Positions 16,475 through 26,052 of a DNA stretch of 64,000 bases are shown here, piece by piece. Origin of the DNA: Methylicorpusculum oleiharenae (GTDB lineage: Bacteria > Pseudomonadota > Gammaproteobacteria > Methylococcales > Methylomonadaceae). A program made the position numbers and the translations under genes. The stretch is from the NCBI RefSeq assembly GCF_009828925.2, contig NZ_WUTY02000001.1:5052492-5116491 (forward strand). Reading direction: 5' to 3'. The notes beneath the pieces are model-generated. The model saw only the letters and a list, made by a program, of their open reading frames with translations, did no database searches and was not told where the DNA came from. The stretch's first letter is position 1. Each line of letters opens with the position of its first letter.

Positions 16475-16641
16475 GATTTTGAGACTCTTTGATTACGTTG
16501 ACGCTTGAGGACCAGCTCACGCAAGATTTTTTTTTGCAGCATCAAAGGCTTGATTACGCCGATCATCAGCACCAAAAAACCGATACCGTAGGAAGTCCAC
16601 ACATAAAAGGCGTAGCCGCCCATATGCCAGAAATCGCTCAT
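16471..16641 (-). CDS. ccmD: haem exporter protein CcmD
   Basis: Small single-pass protein of the CcmABCD complex, needed to release holo-CcmE from CcmC. The 56-aa product begins MSDFWHMGGYAFYVWTSYG, has one membrane helix (GIGFLVLMIGVIKP) and a basic coiled-coil-like tail (KKILRELVLKRQRNQ). A GGAGAAACT ribosome site precedes the ATG at 16641. Its start overlaps the end of ccmC by four bases and its stop overlaps the start of ccmE. Size, topology and position all fit CcmD. Confidence 0.93.
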   Translation of the reverse strand: MSDFWHMGGYAFYVWTSYGIGFLVLMIGVIKPLMLQKKILRELVLKRQRNQRVSKS

Positions 16642-17378
16642 AGTTTCTCCAATATTTCATCAACCCAGCGGTTGTTCTGTTCACGTTGCAGCAATTCATT
16701 GCGGCAACGCATTAATAATGCAATCCCATAGTAAACCTTAAACGCAACGGCCATCACCAATAAGGGAATCAACATATCGGGATGAATAGACGGCTTATCA
16801 AATTTCGTTACCGTCGCACCTTGATGCAGTGTATTCCACCATTCAACCGAATAATGAATGATGGGAATATTGACCACTCCGACCAGGGCCAAAATAGCCA
16901 CCGCCCGCGCCGCCGTTCTTTTATCTTCAATCGCCCCATAAAGACCGATCACGCCTAGATACAAAAACAGCAGGATAAGTTCCGAAGTCAGTCTGGCATC
17001 CCAAACCCACCAGGTGCCCCACATCGGTTTACCCCACAGCGAGCCGGTAATCAGCGCTAAAAATGTAAAAGCCGCGCCTATGGAAGCACTGCTGATCGAC
17101 ACAATTTCGGCCAGCTTGATATGCCAGATCAAACCGATAGCACCGCTGATTGCCATGACCACGTAAACAAATAGCGACATCCAGGCGCTGGGCACATGAA
17201 TGTAAATGATGCGAAAACTGTCGCCTTGCTGATAATCGGCGGGAGCGAGGACTAAACCGCCATAAAGGCCATAGGCAAGCAAGATGATCAACAATGCTGT
17301 CAACCAGGGCAACATCTTGCCGCTCAACCAATAAAAGTAAGGCGGCGAAGAAAATTTATGCAGGAATCTCATTATCAT
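16638..17378 (-). CDS. ccmC: haem ABC transporter permease / haem handling protein CcmC
   Basis: Presents haem to CcmE at the periplasmic face. The protein (246 aa from the chosen start) has six membrane helices and the WWD motif WGTWWVWDARLTSELILLF, with conserved histidines in IIYIHVPSAWMS and in the loop IIHYSVEWWNTLHQGATV. I used the ATG at 17378, with a GAG nine bases upstream; a longer frame begins inside ccmB and adds residues not seen in the family. Another ATG lies two codons on. It starts six bases after the ccmB stop. Confidence 0.95.
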   Translation of the reverse strand: MIMRFLHKFSSPPYFYWLSGKMLPWLTALLIILLAYGLYGGLVLAPADYQQGDSFRIIYIHVPSAWMSLFVYVVMAISGAIGLIWHIKLAEIVSISSASIGAAFTFLALITGSLWGKPMWGTWWVWDARLTSELILLFLYLGVIGLYGAIEDKRTAARAVAILALVGVVNIPIIHYSVEWWNTLHQGATVTKFDKPSIHPDMLIPLLVMAVAFKVYYGIALLMRCRNELLQREQNNRWVDEILEKL

Positions 17379-17383
17379 AATAA

Positions 17384-18067
17384 TTAACTCAAACTCATTT
17401 TTAATGCGGCCGCAGTCGGCCATGGCGTCAAAGTAATAGCCAGAAACAACATGGCAGACATCATATACAGTTGTCCGGAAACCGGAAAACCGGCCATAGC
17501 TGCATCAACGGCGTTACTGGCAAAAATCAAAACCGGCACATACAAGGGGAGAACCAGAATGGCCAGCAATACGCCGCCCTTTCGAAGCCCCACAGTCAAA
17601 GCAACGGCTATCGCGCCGATCAAACTTAAAACCGGCGTACCCAGCAATAAGGTCAGTAATAAAATTTTGATGGCATCAGTTTCCATGTTGAACATCATCG
17701 CCAACAGCGGCGCTACCAAAGAAAGCGGTGCGCCGGATAATAACCAGTGCGCGGTAACCTTACCCAATACCAGCACTGACAGCGGGTGCGGCGACATCAC
17801 CATCAGCTCCAGGCTGCCGTCTTCAAAATCCGAGCGGAATAAGGAATCCATGGTCAGCAATGATGCCAGCAACGCAGCAACCCAGATCACGCCGGGGGCA
17901 ATGCGTTTCAACAGCTCGACTTCAGCCCCCACACCCAGCGGAAACAATGTCACGACCAACACGAAAAAAGCCAGCGGATTGATAAGCTCGGCCCTGTGGC
18001 GATAAGCCAATAGCAAATCGCGGCGCACAATCGCGACAAACGCGTTTAAAGTGGAGGAATCGGTCAT
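17384..18067 (-). CDS. ccmB: haem exporter permease CcmB
   Basis: Membrane subunit of the CcmAB ATPase that drives release of holo-CcmE. The 227-aa protein has six predicted membrane helices, starting after RRDLLLAYRHRAELINPLAF, with the conserved FRSDFEDGSLELMVMSPHPL loop. Family length is about 220. Three bases separate it from ccmA upstream. Confidence 0.95.
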   Translation of the reverse strand: MTDSSTLNAFVAIVRRDLLLAYRHRAELINPLAFFVLVVTLFPLGVGAEVELLKRIAPGVIWVAALLASLLTMDSLFRSDFEDGSLELMVMSPHPLSVLVLGKVTAHWLLSGAPLSLVAPLLAMMFNMETDAIKILLLTLLLGTPVLSLIGAIAVALTVGLRKGGVLLAILVLPLYVPVLIFASNAVDAAMAGFPVSGQLYMMSAMLFLAITLTPWPTAAALKMSLS

Positions 18068-18069
18068 GG

Positions 18070-18690
18070 TTATAATTCTATTTTCTGAACGATTTCGGCG
18101 GGCAAACCGGTATCGTGATGAGACGTCATGACAACCAGACCATTATCGGCAACATGGGATTGAATGAATTGCTCAAAGGTGGCGATACTTTTTTTATCCA
18201 GAGAAGTAAACGGTTCGTCGAGTATCCATAAACTTTTTTTCATGCAGAGTAAGCGGGCCAAAGCCAGTCGGCGGCGTTGACCCGCCGATAAATACCGGAC
18301 CGGCGTATCCTGATACCCCATCAAACCGACTTTTTCCAATGCTTGATCTATCGTCAGCGTGGATTCTCCAAACGCTCTGGCATAACGCAAATTCTCTTCG
18401 ACACTCAGGTCATCTTTCAAGCCGTTACCATGACTGACATAGGCAATATGCTGATAAAAAGCCGAGTCCAGCTCTTCAAGTGATGACCCGCACCAGAAAA
18501 GCTCACCCTCATCGGGCAGGCGTAAACCGGTTAAAATTCTCAGTAACGATGTTTTGCCGCTGCCATTGGGGCCTTCAATCAACAAAACCTGTCCTCCGGT
18601 GACCCGAAAATCCAAATCGGCAAACAAGACCCGATCATCTCTAACACAAGAGAGTTGGCGGGCTTCAAAGACAATTGAATTGGATTTCAT
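18070..18690 (-). CDS. ccmA: cytochrome c biogenesis ATP-binding protein CcmA
   Basis: ATPase subunit of CcmAB and first gene of the ccm operon. The 206-aa protein has Walker A (EGPNGSGKTSLL), a Q-loop-like stretch, the signature YLSAGQRRRLALARLL, Walker B (SLWILDEPFTSLD) and the switch histidine (VVMTSHH). On the minus strand about 90 bases upstream, GTTATACTT contains a fair -10 (TATACT), but I see no good -35. All nine ccm genes follow without gaps large enough for another promoter. Confidence 0.95.
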   Translation of the reverse strand: MKSNSIVFEARQLSCVRDDRVLFADLDFRVTGGQVLLIEGPNGSGKTSLLRILTGLRLPDEGELFWCGSSLEELDSAFYQHIAYVSHGNGLKDDLSVEENLRYARAFGESTLTIDQALEKVGLMGYQDTPVRYLSAGQRRRLALARLLCMKKSLWILDEPFTSLDKKSIATFEQFIQSHVADNGLVVMTSHHDTGLPAEIVQKIEL

Positions 18691-19149
18691 ATTCTAAGAC
18701 AGGGATCAATCAGCTGGTAACGAGTCTAAACCTGCTGAATTAATCGTTAATGAACAACAGGGGCGGGAAGTATAACTTAAAACAAACGGTAAAGGGATAT
18801 TGTAACAACCTGAGAACAGGGCAAACACATGATCCCAAAAGGCTTGGTAAGCGAGCATAGAAGACCAGTGACACAGCGCAAAGTTCCCGCATCGAAGCAA
18901 GGCTTTTTCAAGAAACCGGCAAACTGACACGGGCAAACTTAAAGGTACTTTATGGGTTTAATGATCCGGCACCCAGAAACTTTGGCTATGGCAATCCTTG
19001 GCAAAACAGAGTTATGCGGCTCTGGAGGACATAACAAGTGTTCTACCGTGTATCTGCTCTCCCCCAGTAATTTTATTGGGTGTAGGTGGTTGATTGAAAT
19101 CAATCACCTATACCCCCTCAATTCGAAGCGAGCGAGCGTTATCCCGTGT
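18691..19149. other. intergenic stretch with a hairpin
   Basis: 459 bp between ccmA and the cyclophilin gene, both on the minus strand. The half next to ccmA should hold the ccm promoter. Near 19078-19116 there is a long stem-loop: TAGGTGGTTGATT against ATCAATCACCTA, extended by GGGT/ACCC. It lies 34-72 bp downstream of the cyclophilin stop. It could act as that gene's terminator although no T-run follows. No coding frame is supported. Confidence 0.45.
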
Positions 19150-19731
19150 TTACTCAACAAGCTCTGCTTTTTCAATCACGATATCCGTTTTGGGCACGTC
19201 CTGATGCATGCCTTTATTGCCGGTAGGTTGCGTGGCCATGGCTTCAACGACGTCCATACCTTCGATGACTTCACCGAACACGGCATAACCCCAGCCATTT
19301 TGTGTCGGGCTTGAATAGTCCAGAAATGAGTTATCTTTCAGGTTGATAAAAAATTGCGCGGTAGCAGAATGAGGATCTGACGTTCTAGCCATGGCTAACG
19401 TGCCTTTTTTATTCAAAAGTCCGTTATCGGCCTCATTTTTAATCGGTGCATGGGTGGTTTTCTGCTCAAACGCTGCATCGAAACCGCCGCCCTGGGCCAT
19501 AAAGCTTGGAATTACGCGATGAAAAATCGTTCCGTTGTAAAAACCTTCTTTGACGTATGCCAGGAAATTCTCAGATGAAACCGGCGCTTTTTCTGTATTC
19601 AATTGAATGGTGATTTCGCCAAGCGTGGTTGTTAATTTAACTTTGGACTGGGTTTGAGACATCTGTTTTTCCTGTGCAAAAGGGGTTGATGTGATAGAAA
19701 GAAGCAACGCAAAAGCGAGTAATATACGCAT
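19150..19731 (-). CDS. periplasmic peptidyl-prolyl cis-trans isomerase, cyclophilin type
   Basis: Catalyses prolyl isomerisation during protein folding. The 193-aa protein has a Sec signal peptide ([20 protein letters not shown], cleavage likely after FAQ). The cyclophilin domain has [13 protein letters not shown], the catalytic arginine in [23 protein letters not shown] and [15 protein letters not shown]. The signal peptide makes it a PpiA-like rather than PpiB-like form. It stands alone, transcribed away from cysS. Confidence 0.93.
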   Translation of the reverse strand: MRILLAFALLLSITSTPFAQEKQMSQTQSKVKLTTTLGEITIQLNTEKAPVSSENFLAYVKEGFYNGTIFHRVIPSFMAQGGGFDAAFEQKTTHAPIKNEADNGLLNKKGTLAMARTSDPHSATAQFFINLKDNSFLDYSSPTQNGWGYAVFGEVIEGMDVVEAMATQPTGNKGMHQDVPKTDIVIEKAELVE

Positions 19732-19975
19732 TTTTTTCCTTCAAATTAGGATGATAAACGGGCGATTCTATGTGTTTTTAGCTTGAAAGAGAAGTAGCCG
19801 CTTGGTAAATTGCTTGGATTTACAGCCTGAAACCTGTCATTAAAGCCTGAATATCGGTAACTCCGATGACCCAAAAAGCGGGTGGTTCAATTATTTTGTA
19901 TCGACCCAAGGCCTTGAAACACTTAAACTGCTTTAAAATTTCGGCCAGGACTGCACCTCTAACTCAATCACGCTC

Positions 19976-21367
19976 ATGATAAAAATTCACAACACGCTCA
20001 CACGTCAAAAAGAAGAATTCAAACCTCGTGAACCCGGAAAAGTCGGCATGTACGTCTGCGGCATGACGGTTTATGACTATTGCCATGTCGGTCATGCCAG
20101 AGTGATGGTGGTTTTTGACACGGTAGCCCGCTACCTTCGTCACAGCGGGTATGAATTGACTTATGTAAGAAACATCACCGACATTGACGACAAAATCATT
20201 AAACGTGCCCAGGAAAACAATGAGGACTTTGCCGAACTGACCCAGCGTTACATTGACGCGATGCATGAGGATGAACTCGCTCTTTCTGTACTTCCGCCCG
20301 ACCATGAACCCCGCGCCACTCAATCCATTAGCGACATTATCGCCATGATTGAAAAACTGCTGGACAAGGGTTTGGCCTATGTCGGACAGAATGGCGATGT
20401 ATTTTATTCGGTTGCCAAATTCGAAAATTACGGTCAATTATCGGGTAAAAACCTGGCCGATCTCCAGGCCGGGGAACGAGTTGACGTTGATGCAGCCAAA
20501 CAGGATCCGCTGGACTTTGTCTTATGGAAAATGGCAAAACCCACCGAACCCGCATGGCCCTCGCCTTGGGGATTGGGAAGACCCGGATGGCACATTGAAT
20601 GTTCGGCCATGTCGACCTGCTGCCTGGGTAACCATTTTGATATTCACGGCGGAGGCATGGACCTGCAGTTCCCGCATCATGAAAACGAAATCGCACAATC
20701 CGAAGGCGCTACCGGTGAAAAATTTGTTAATTACTGGATGCATAACGGCTTTGTCCGTATCAATGAAGAAAAAATGTCCAAATCCCTGGGCAACTTTTTT
20801 ACCGTCAAAGAAGTGCTGAAAAGCTATCGGCCGGAAGTGATTCGTTTTTTTATTCTTTCCAGTCATTACCGCAGTCCGTTGAACTATTCGGATGAACATC
20901 TGGATGAAGCGGGAACGGCTTTGACCCGGATCTATAATGCTTTACGCGGCGTTGACGCCACAGAAACAGATCTGCTGGAAACGTATCAGCATCGATTTGA
21001 ACAAGCCATGGATGATGATTTCAATACGCCTGTAGCCTTGGCCGTTTTATTCGATCTGGCCCGGGAACTGAATAAAGCCAAAGATGCCGATCTACAGCAA
21101 GCGAAAGCCCTGGCATCTACGCTCAAGGCTCTGGGTGGAATCCTGGGCATTCTCTCGGACGATCCGGAAGCTTTTCTGCAACAAACTGACGGCAACGCTC
21201 AAGACCAGCTCTCTCCTGCCGTAATTGAAGAAAAAATCCAAGCCAGAATTGATGCAAAGAAGAACAAGAACTGGGCAATCGCTGACCAGATTCGTGATGA
21301 ATTAAAACAGCAGGGTGTTATTCTGGAAGATGCGCCAGGCGGCATAACCACATGGCGCCGAGAATAG
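19976..21367 (+). CDS. cysS: cysteinyl-tRNA synthetase
   Basis: Class I synthetase charging tRNA-Cys. At 463 aa it matches E. coli CysRS (461). Zinc ligands and the HIGH-type motif are in [18 protein letters not shown]. Further zinc ligands lie in [20 protein letters not shown] and PHHENE, and the KMSKS loop is in [12 protein letters not shown]. The start ATG at 19976 gives the normal [15 protein letters not shown] opening. 54 bp separate it from the cyclodeaminase gene downstream, so a short operon is possible. Confidence 0.97.
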   Translation: MIKIHNTLTRQKEEFKPREPGKVGMYVCGMTVYDYCHVGHARVMVVFDTVARYLRHSGYELTYVRNITDIDDKIIKRAQENNEDFAELTQRYIDAMHEDELALSVLPPDHEPRATQSISDIIAMIEKLLDKGLAYVGQNGDVFYSVAKFENYGQLSGKNLADLQAGERVDVDAAKQDPLDFVLWKMAKPTEPAWPSPWGLGRPGWHIECSAMSTCCLGNHFDIHGGGMDLQFPHHENEIAQSEGATGEKFVNYWMHNGFVRINEEKMSKSLGNFFTVKEVLKSYRPEVIRFFILSSHYRSPLNYSDEHLDEAGTALTRIYNALRGVDATETDLLETYQHRFEQAMDDDFNTPVALAVLFDLARELNKAKDADLQQAKALASTLKALGGILGILSDDPEAFLQQTDGNAQDQLSPAVIEEKIQARIDAKKNKNWAIADQIRDELKQQGVILEDAPGGITTWRRE

Positions 21368-21421
21368 ACACTGGCGTTTAAATGAAATATTGATTCAATT
21401 GATTACAATCCACTTTTACCC

Positions 21422-22051
21422 ATGACAGAAATTAAAGACAAATCGCTTCACTTATTTCTTGATGAACTGGCCAGTAAAGCGCCTACACCGGGTGGAGGCA
21501 GCGCTGCGGCCTTCATGGGTGCTCAATCGGCAGCCCTGACCAGCATGGTGTGTAACTTAACGTTGGGAAAACTAAAGTACGCAGCCGTTGAAACCGACAT
21601 GCAACAATTACTGGAACAGTCCGAAGCACTCAGGCTGCAACTGACCGGCATGATAAAAGCCGATGTTGAAGTCTTTGACCGGTTAATGGCAGCGTATGGC
21701 CTGCCCAAGGAAAGTGAAGAACAAAAAGCGACTAGAAGCGAAACCATTCAAACGCAATTAAAAGAAGCCACGTTAGTCCCTATGGCTTGCGCCCGGGCCT
21801 GCGCCTCGGCGATCAAGCTTAGCCGTATTGCAGCAGAAAAGGGTAATCTGGGTGTAATCAGCGATGCCGGCGTCGCGGCCATGGCGGGTTATGCCGGCCT
21901 GAAAAGCGCGGCACTCAATGTCTATATCAATGCAGGCAGCCTTAAGAACAAAGAATTTGCTGACGAAGCGCTAAATGAACTGGAAGAAATACTTACACTT
22001 TCAAGTACAGAGGCTGAAACTGTTTATCGCATTGTAAAAGAGAAACTTTAA
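21422..22051 (+). CDS. fchA: cyclodeaminase/cyclohydrolase (FtcD-C/FchA family)
   Basis: Family members are either formimino-THF cyclodeaminases or methenyl-THF cyclohydrolases. In one-carbon-using bacteria the stand-alone form is usually FchA, which interconverts methenyl- and 10-formyl-tetrahydrofolate. The 209-aa all-helical protein has the folate-site motif APTPGGGSAAAFMGA and the family's GNLGVISDAGVAAMAGYAGL. No formiminotransferase domain is attached and no histidine-degradation genes are near, which favours the folate cyclohydrolase role. That assignment is an inference. Confidence 0.8.
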   Translation: MTEIKDKSLHLFLDELASKAPTPGGGSAAAFMGAQSAALTSMVCNLTLGKLKYAAVETDMQQLLEQSEALRLQLTGMIKADVEVFDRLMAAYGLPKESEEQKATRSETIQTQLKEATLVPMACARACASAIKLSRIAAEKGNLGVISDAGVAAMAGYAGLKSAALNVYINAGSLKNKEFADEALNELEEILTLSSTEAETVYRIVKEKL

Positions 22052-22532
22052 GACAGATTATCAGCTCTTTTGTTGTGTATTTTGCTGTCAACGAAGTGTC
22101 AACATGATTACTCCTGTAAGATCGAAAAAACGTCTAATTTCCGGGCAGGACGCGGGGTATTTGGCAAGAATATCGGCAGCATCGCTGCTGCCGTCTAGCC
22201 CCATGAATGGCTTCATGTCGGTATTCGACAGGCACATACTGCATCTTTGACAAGGCCATGTCGCGTTAGTAGTTGAAAGCTCTTCAACGCCGTCATACCG
22301 GCCTCGATTGCCGTAATTCAGGTCACAAGGAGGTGAAAATCCAACGCCATCCATGGCTTCTTGAAGCCGGTAATCCGTGCCCGGAAGACACCCTCTCTTA
22401 CCGTAAACAAAACCTTTAACACTGCCTAAAATAACCTAAAATATTTGTTGACGTAACTAATCGAGATCGCTAATATATGCAGCTCTTCAGGGGTGCTTAG
22501 CTAGCTAAGCCAAAGCAGATTTTGAAGGTATT
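22052..22532. repeat. intergenic stretch with a dispersed repeat
   Basis: 481 bp between fchA and the tRNA cluster. Positions 22263-22400 contain CGTTAGTAGTTGAAAG followed downstream by TAATCCGTGCCCGGAAGACA. The same two blocks, much closer together, occur at 48008-48060, so this is a dispersed non-coding repeat. An 88-codon minus-strand frame across it is probably spurious. The tRNA promoter should lie near the right end. Confidence 0.45.
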
Positions 22533-22609
22533 CGGGGTATAGCGCAGTCTGGTAGCGCGCCTGCTTTGGGAGCAGGATGTCGGGGGTTCGAATCCCTCTA
22601 CCCCGACCA
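22533..22609 (+). tRNA. tRNA-Pro (anticodon TGG)
   Basis: A 77-base cloverleaf with encoded CCA. Acceptor CGGGGTA pairs with TACCCCG, the anticodon stem CCTGC/GCAGG encloses TTTGGGA (TGG at the anticodon), and the T arm is GGGGGTTCGAATCCCTC. First of three tRNAs in the same direction with gaps of 4 and 34 bases, probably cotranscribed. Confidence 0.95.
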
Positions 22610-22613
22610 CACT

Positions 22614-22690
22614 GCGCTTGTAGCTCAGCTGGATAGAGCATCGGCCTTCTAAGCCGAGGGTCGCAGGTTCGAGTCCTGCCAAGCGTACCA
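22614..22690 (+). tRNA. tRNA-Arg (anticodon TCT)
   Basis: A 77-base cloverleaf with encoded CCA. The D arm is GCTCAGCTGGATAGAGC, the anticodon stem CGGCC/GGCCG-type encloses TTCTAAG (TCT), and the T arm is GCAGGTTCGAGTCCTGC. Acceptor GCGCTTG pairs with CAAGCGT, leaving a G-U at the first position. The discriminator is A. Confidence 0.94.
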
Positions 22691-22724
22691 TTTCTTGCAG
22701 AAACTCCCTCATTAGATTCATTAT

Positions 22725-22801
22725 GGTGAGCGTAGCTCAGTTGGTAGAGCCCCGGATTGTGATTCCGGTTGTCGCGGGTTCGAGCCCCGTCGCCCACCCC
22801 A
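22725..22801 (+). tRNA. tRNA-His (anticodon GTG)
   Basis: Cloverleaf with encoded CCA and the extra 5' G (G-1) opposite C73, the identity element of tRNA-His. The anticodon loop is TTGTGAT (GTG) and the T arm GCGGGTTCGAGCCCCGT. In the acceptor stem GTGAGCG faces CGCCCAC, so position 4-69 is an A-C mismatch where relatives have G-C. Confidence 0.93.
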
Positions 22802-22959
22802 CCAAATCAATACTTCCGTTTTATCTATTCAAAGATAACTTTAACGCAAATTCATTTTCAACCTGCCAGTACACACCACTTTATCCCGCTGCTTAGTTCT
22901 CTGTCTTTTTATCCTAAGCAAGTCGAGCGAACACTTTTACACCCTTTAGCTTTTCAGCC

Positions 22960-23679
22960 TCAGTCCGAGAGATAATACTCAACCGTGGATACGACGCGTA
23001 TCTTTTTGATATGGGGATTGTTGGTATCTCTTGGCTCTATGGAAAACTGGCCTTGTGATGCCTGCTTGATTTTACCTAACTGACTGCTTGAATCTTCTGC
23101 AAATTTTTGCGCTACTTCTCTGGCTTTGGTTGTTGCTTCCTGAATCATTTCTGGTTTGACTTGATTGAGCTGGGAATAAATATATTCGGTTTGACTTTGA
23201 AATCCCCCGGCACTAAATACTATGCCTTGTTTTCCCAAATTCCCTAGCCCGTTCATCAGCGATCTAATCAAACCGACATTAGTTGAATAGACGGTTACCG
23301 CCTGCTGAGCCGAAAATCTGAACTCGGCCCTGGTCGAATCACCATAACTTTGCGCGGATTTATCAGTAATCGCCGGGGTGGATACCGATATTTCGGCATC
23401 ACTAATTCCGGCTTTGTTTAAATATTCCCGGATCTTTTGCGTACTACCCTCCAGTGAAACATAGAGCTTTTCCAGCTCGTTTCCGGCTTCAGTAAATTGA
23501 ATCGGCCAAATGACAATGTCAGCCGGAAACTCTCGCTCAGAAAGTCCTTTAACGGTGACAGTGCGTTCGTACTCCTTAAATTTGATAGCGGCGTTTCCCA
23601 GCAAATAACCTAACGCTGACAAACCTAGAAAAATAAATAAGCCTAAAACCAATGCACTGGAACTTTTGATCTGATACAT
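22960..23679 (-). CDS. SIMPL (DUF541) domain protein
   Basis: SIMPL proteins are secreted or membrane-anchored BP26/OMP28-like proteins of poorly known function. From the chosen start this is 239 aa: an N-terminal anchor (residues about 8-28, VLGLFIFLGLSALGYLLG), then the SIMPL domain beginning RTVTVKGLSEREFPADIVIW and ending IRVVSTVEYYLSD, which is nearly the C-terminus. The ATG at 23679 has a GGAG nine bases before it, which decides it over an in-frame GTG at 23694. It is transcribed towards the tRNA cluster. Confidence 0.85.
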   Translation of the reverse strand: MYQIKSSSALVLGLFIFLGLSALGYLLGNAAIKFKEYERTVTVKGLSEREFPADIVIWPIQFTEAGNELEKLYVSLEGSTQKIREYLNKAGISDAEISVSTPAITDKSAQSYGDSTRAEFRFSAQQAVTVYSTNVGLIRSLMNGLGNLGKQGIVFSAGGFQSQTEYIYSQLNQVKPEMIQEATTKAREVAQKFAEDSSSQLGKIKQASQGQFSIEPRDTNNPHIKKIRVVSTVEYYLSD

Positions 23680-24033
23680 AGCAATGAACTCCACTCTTGG
23701 TTGATTACTGATGAATATGTTGCGCTACTTTATCTTAAAAATCATTTTTTTACGCAACCGCAAATGACATTTACCGTTTCAAAACAAGACAACGTGTTCA
23801 TCGGAATTCCCACTTTTTTGCTAGTCGTAAGTATTCGTACGGATTTTTTTTTGCTTGTGTTTATGGTCCAATTCTAACCCAAGGGGATACCCTCGCATGG
23901 GTTGACAGACCAAGACCTTAAACCAGGAACATCGGGAATCAGGCGAGGAAAAGGCCGCTTTTTTACTATAGCGAGCCCCCCTGAGCAAAAGCGCATCAAG
24001 ATTCTGATGCTTCTAATCCAGAGGAGGCAGGTT
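23680..24033. other. divergent intergenic region
   Basis: 354 bp between the SIMPL gene and a hypothetical gene. It should hold two promoters. A GTAAGTATTCGTACGG hairpin followed by a run of T at about 23827-23854 could be a weak terminator or attenuator for plus-strand transcription. The open frame runs through from 23902 but has no ribosome site before 24034. Confidence 0.35.
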
Positions 24034-24354
24034 ATGGACTCGTATTATGATTTATTTGAAATTGCCAACGTCATACATGATTTCTGGCTTATTGATGCCG
24101 AGTCTTATCAGAAAAAGTACCACACCAGCGAAGGCAAACCATTGACACCCGGCTTTTATATCGTGAACTGGCCTGAAACGATCCAGGATAGACGCTTTAA
24201 CGAACACGCCGAGTTTCACGGCCCGTTCAATTCACGAAAGGAAGCCCAGGCATCACTTGAATGGATGGACAAGGTCTACCGCAACTTTCTCAATCGCATT
24301 TCGGCCAACCATCTTCGCTGCAGATCGCAACTTCAGGATATGGTTACACAGTAA
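24034..24354 (+). CDS. hypothetical 106-aa protein
   Basis: I do not recognise the family. The protein is soluble and acidic-aromatic: MDSYYDLFEIANVIHDFWLI, then GFYIVNWPETIQDRRF, HGPFNSRKEAQASLEWMDKV and a basic C-terminus. The HGPFNSRKEA segment recalls small proteins that carry a short repeat with a conserved GPF motif. The strong AGAGGAGG ribosome site six bases before the ATG at 24034 decides the start against a longer frame beginning at 23902. It is followed by an inverted repeat likely to terminate it. Confidence 0.6.
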   Translation: MDSYYDLFEIANVIHDFWLIDAESYQKKYHTSEGKPLTPGFYIVNWPETIQDRRFNEHAEFHGPFNSRKEAQASLEWMDKVYRNFLNRISANHLRCRSQLQDMVTQ

Positions 24355-24358
24355 GCCC

Positions 24359-24398
24359 AAGCACTCAGCCATGCCTTGTTTTGCCTGACTGAGTGCTT
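24359..24398. terminator. bidirectional terminator-like inverted repeat
   Basis: AAGCACTCAG (24359-24368) is matched by CTGAGTGCTT (24389-24398) across a 20-base loop, placed between the convergent hypothetical gene and the YjgR-type ATPase gene. No long T-run follows. Confidence 0.45.
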
Positions 24399-24434
24399 CA
24401 CCACCATTCTATATGGAAAAACGTTTGGTCTTTT

Positions 24435-25898
24435 CTATCGCTTTCCGCCCAATAAAGAACCCATTAAACCGCGAACAATTTGGCGGCCTAACTGCGACCC
24501 TATCGTCCGGACAGCACTCTTGACCAGAGCTTCTCCGGCACTTTGCCGGTTAGATGACGCCGAACGCGGAGCAGACACTTTGGCCGTATCGCGTCTGACT
24601 TGATCTTGAAAATCCTGCTGTTCGGCTTTTTGTTTTAACAGCTCATAAGCCGACTCACGATCGACTTCCTGATCGTATCGCCCTTTGTAAGGCGACCGGC
24701 CAATCAATTCAACCCGTTGTTCAGGTGTGAGAGGGCCGATTTGCGATTCGGGCGGCTTAATCAAAATACGCTCGACGGGCGTTGGACTCCCGTCTTTATT
24801 CAATACCGAAACCAGCGCTTCTCCGGTTTTTAACTCCTGTAAAGCAGTTTCGACGTCAATCGCAGGATTCGCTCTGAACGTTTCCGAAACACTTTTAAGC
24901 ACCTTCCGGTCAGCCGGAGTAAATGCCCTGATCGCATGTTGAACTTTCAAACCCATCTGACCCAGTATAGGACCCGGAATATCCAATGGACTTTGGCTGA
25001 TAAAATAGACGCCGACACCTTTGGAACGAATTAGTCTGACGATTTGCTCTATTTTATCAACAAGCACCTTAGGCGCCTCTTTGAACAACAAATGCGCCTC
25101 ATCAAAAAACAAGACCAATTTCGGCCGGTCGCCATCCCCCACTTCAGGCAGGGTTTCAAACAACTCGGATAACATCCACAACAGGAATGTCGCGTAGAGC
25201 CTGGGTGATTTATGGGCAAGTTCCGTTGCATCAAGAAGACTGATGACACCGTTGCCTGAGAAATCAGTTTTACAAAAATCATCGACTTGAACGGCCGGTT
25301 CTGCAAAGAAATGCTCCGCACCCTGCTCGGCCAATACTAAAAGCCGCCTTTGGATGGAACCAATGCTGGCAGGGGCTAAATTGCCGTATTCCCTGGAAAG
25401 TGAGGATGCATTTTCGCCCATCCACGTCAGCAATGATCTCAAATCTTTAAGATCCAATAACAACAAACCCTCATCATCGGCTATTTTGAAACAGCTGTAG
25501 ATGACACCGGTTTGTGTTTCATTTAATTCCAGCAGATTGCTGAGCAGCAATGGCCCCAGATCTGATAATGTGGTTCTCACCGGATGACCGTTTTTTCCGA
25601 AAATATCCCAAAAAACGGTGGGATTACCTCGAAATTGAAAATCCTGTATACCCATCAAGGCCAATCGTTCGGTAATTTTGTCGTGAGCTTTGCCCGGATT
25701 GGCAATCCCCGACAAATCACCCTTGATATCGGCTAAAAAAACCGGAACACCGAGCTTTGAAAAACCCTCAGCCAGAACTTGCAAGGTCACTGTTTTGCCC
25801 GTACCTGTTGCGCCGGCAATAACACCGTGACGGTTCGCAATCGCTGCATCCATAATGAGCTGACTTCCCTGGGTGCCGCCGATAAATAATGTTTTCAT
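24435..25898 (-). CDS. yjgR: HerA-like ATPase, DUF853 (YjgR family)
   Basis: A P-loop ATPase of the FtsK/HerA superclass with unknown cellular role. 487 aa from the chosen start. Walker A is GVIAGATGTGKTVTLQ, Walker B LVLFFDEAHLLF, with an arginine-finger region YFISQSPLDIPGPILGQMG. The C-terminal tail (RSASSNRQSAGEALVKSA, then GLMGSLLGGKR) is the DUF853-specific end. The ATG at 25898 (MKTLFIGGTQG) follows an AGAGAGG ribosome site; the longer frame to 25946 lacks one. A GC-rich inverted repeat (GGCCCAACCCG/CGGGTTGGCC) lies just upstream at about 25958-25980. Confidence 0.9.
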   Translation of the reverse strand: MKTLFIGGTQGSQLIMDAAIANRHGVIAGATGTGKTVTLQVLAEGFSKLGVPVFLADIKGDLSGIANPGKAHDKITERLALMGIQDFQFRGNPTVFWDIFGKNGHPVRTTLSDLGPLLLSNLLELNETQTGVIYSCFKIADDEGLLLLDLKDLRSLLTWMGENASSLSREYGNLAPASIGSIQRRLLVLAEQGAEHFFAEPAVQVDDFCKTDFSGNGVISLLDATELAHKSPRLYATFLLWMLSELFETLPEVGDGDRPKLVLFFDEAHLLFKEAPKVLVDKIEQIVRLIRSKGVGVYFISQSPLDIPGPILGQMGLKVQHAIRAFTPADRKVLKSVSETFRANPAIDVETALQELKTGEALVSVLNKDGSPTPVERILIKPPESQIGPLTPEQRVELIGRSPYKGRYDQEVDRESAYELLKQKAEQQDFQDQVRRDTAKVSAPRSASSNRQSAGEALVKSAVRTIGSQLGRQIVRGLMGSLLGGKR

Positions 25899-26052
25899 AG
25901 CCTCTCTTTTCCTGTGATAAACTCGAATCATTGACAATGCTAACACATCATCCCTATTGGCCCAACCCGCGCCGGGTTGGCCTGTTTTGTAATGCTAGAG
26001 CCCGTCTTGACAGCTTGAAATTCCTTCAACAAACAGCACTTCAATTAACTTC

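Noticed and set aside
22088-22354. 88-codon minus-strand frame
   Set aside because: It overlaps a dispersed non-coding repeat and lacks a ribosome site.
22497-22797. Two minus-strand frames across the tRNA cluster resembling commonly annotated hypothetical proteins
   Set aside because: They are antisense translations of tRNA genes; the plus-strand tRNA structures explain the sequence.
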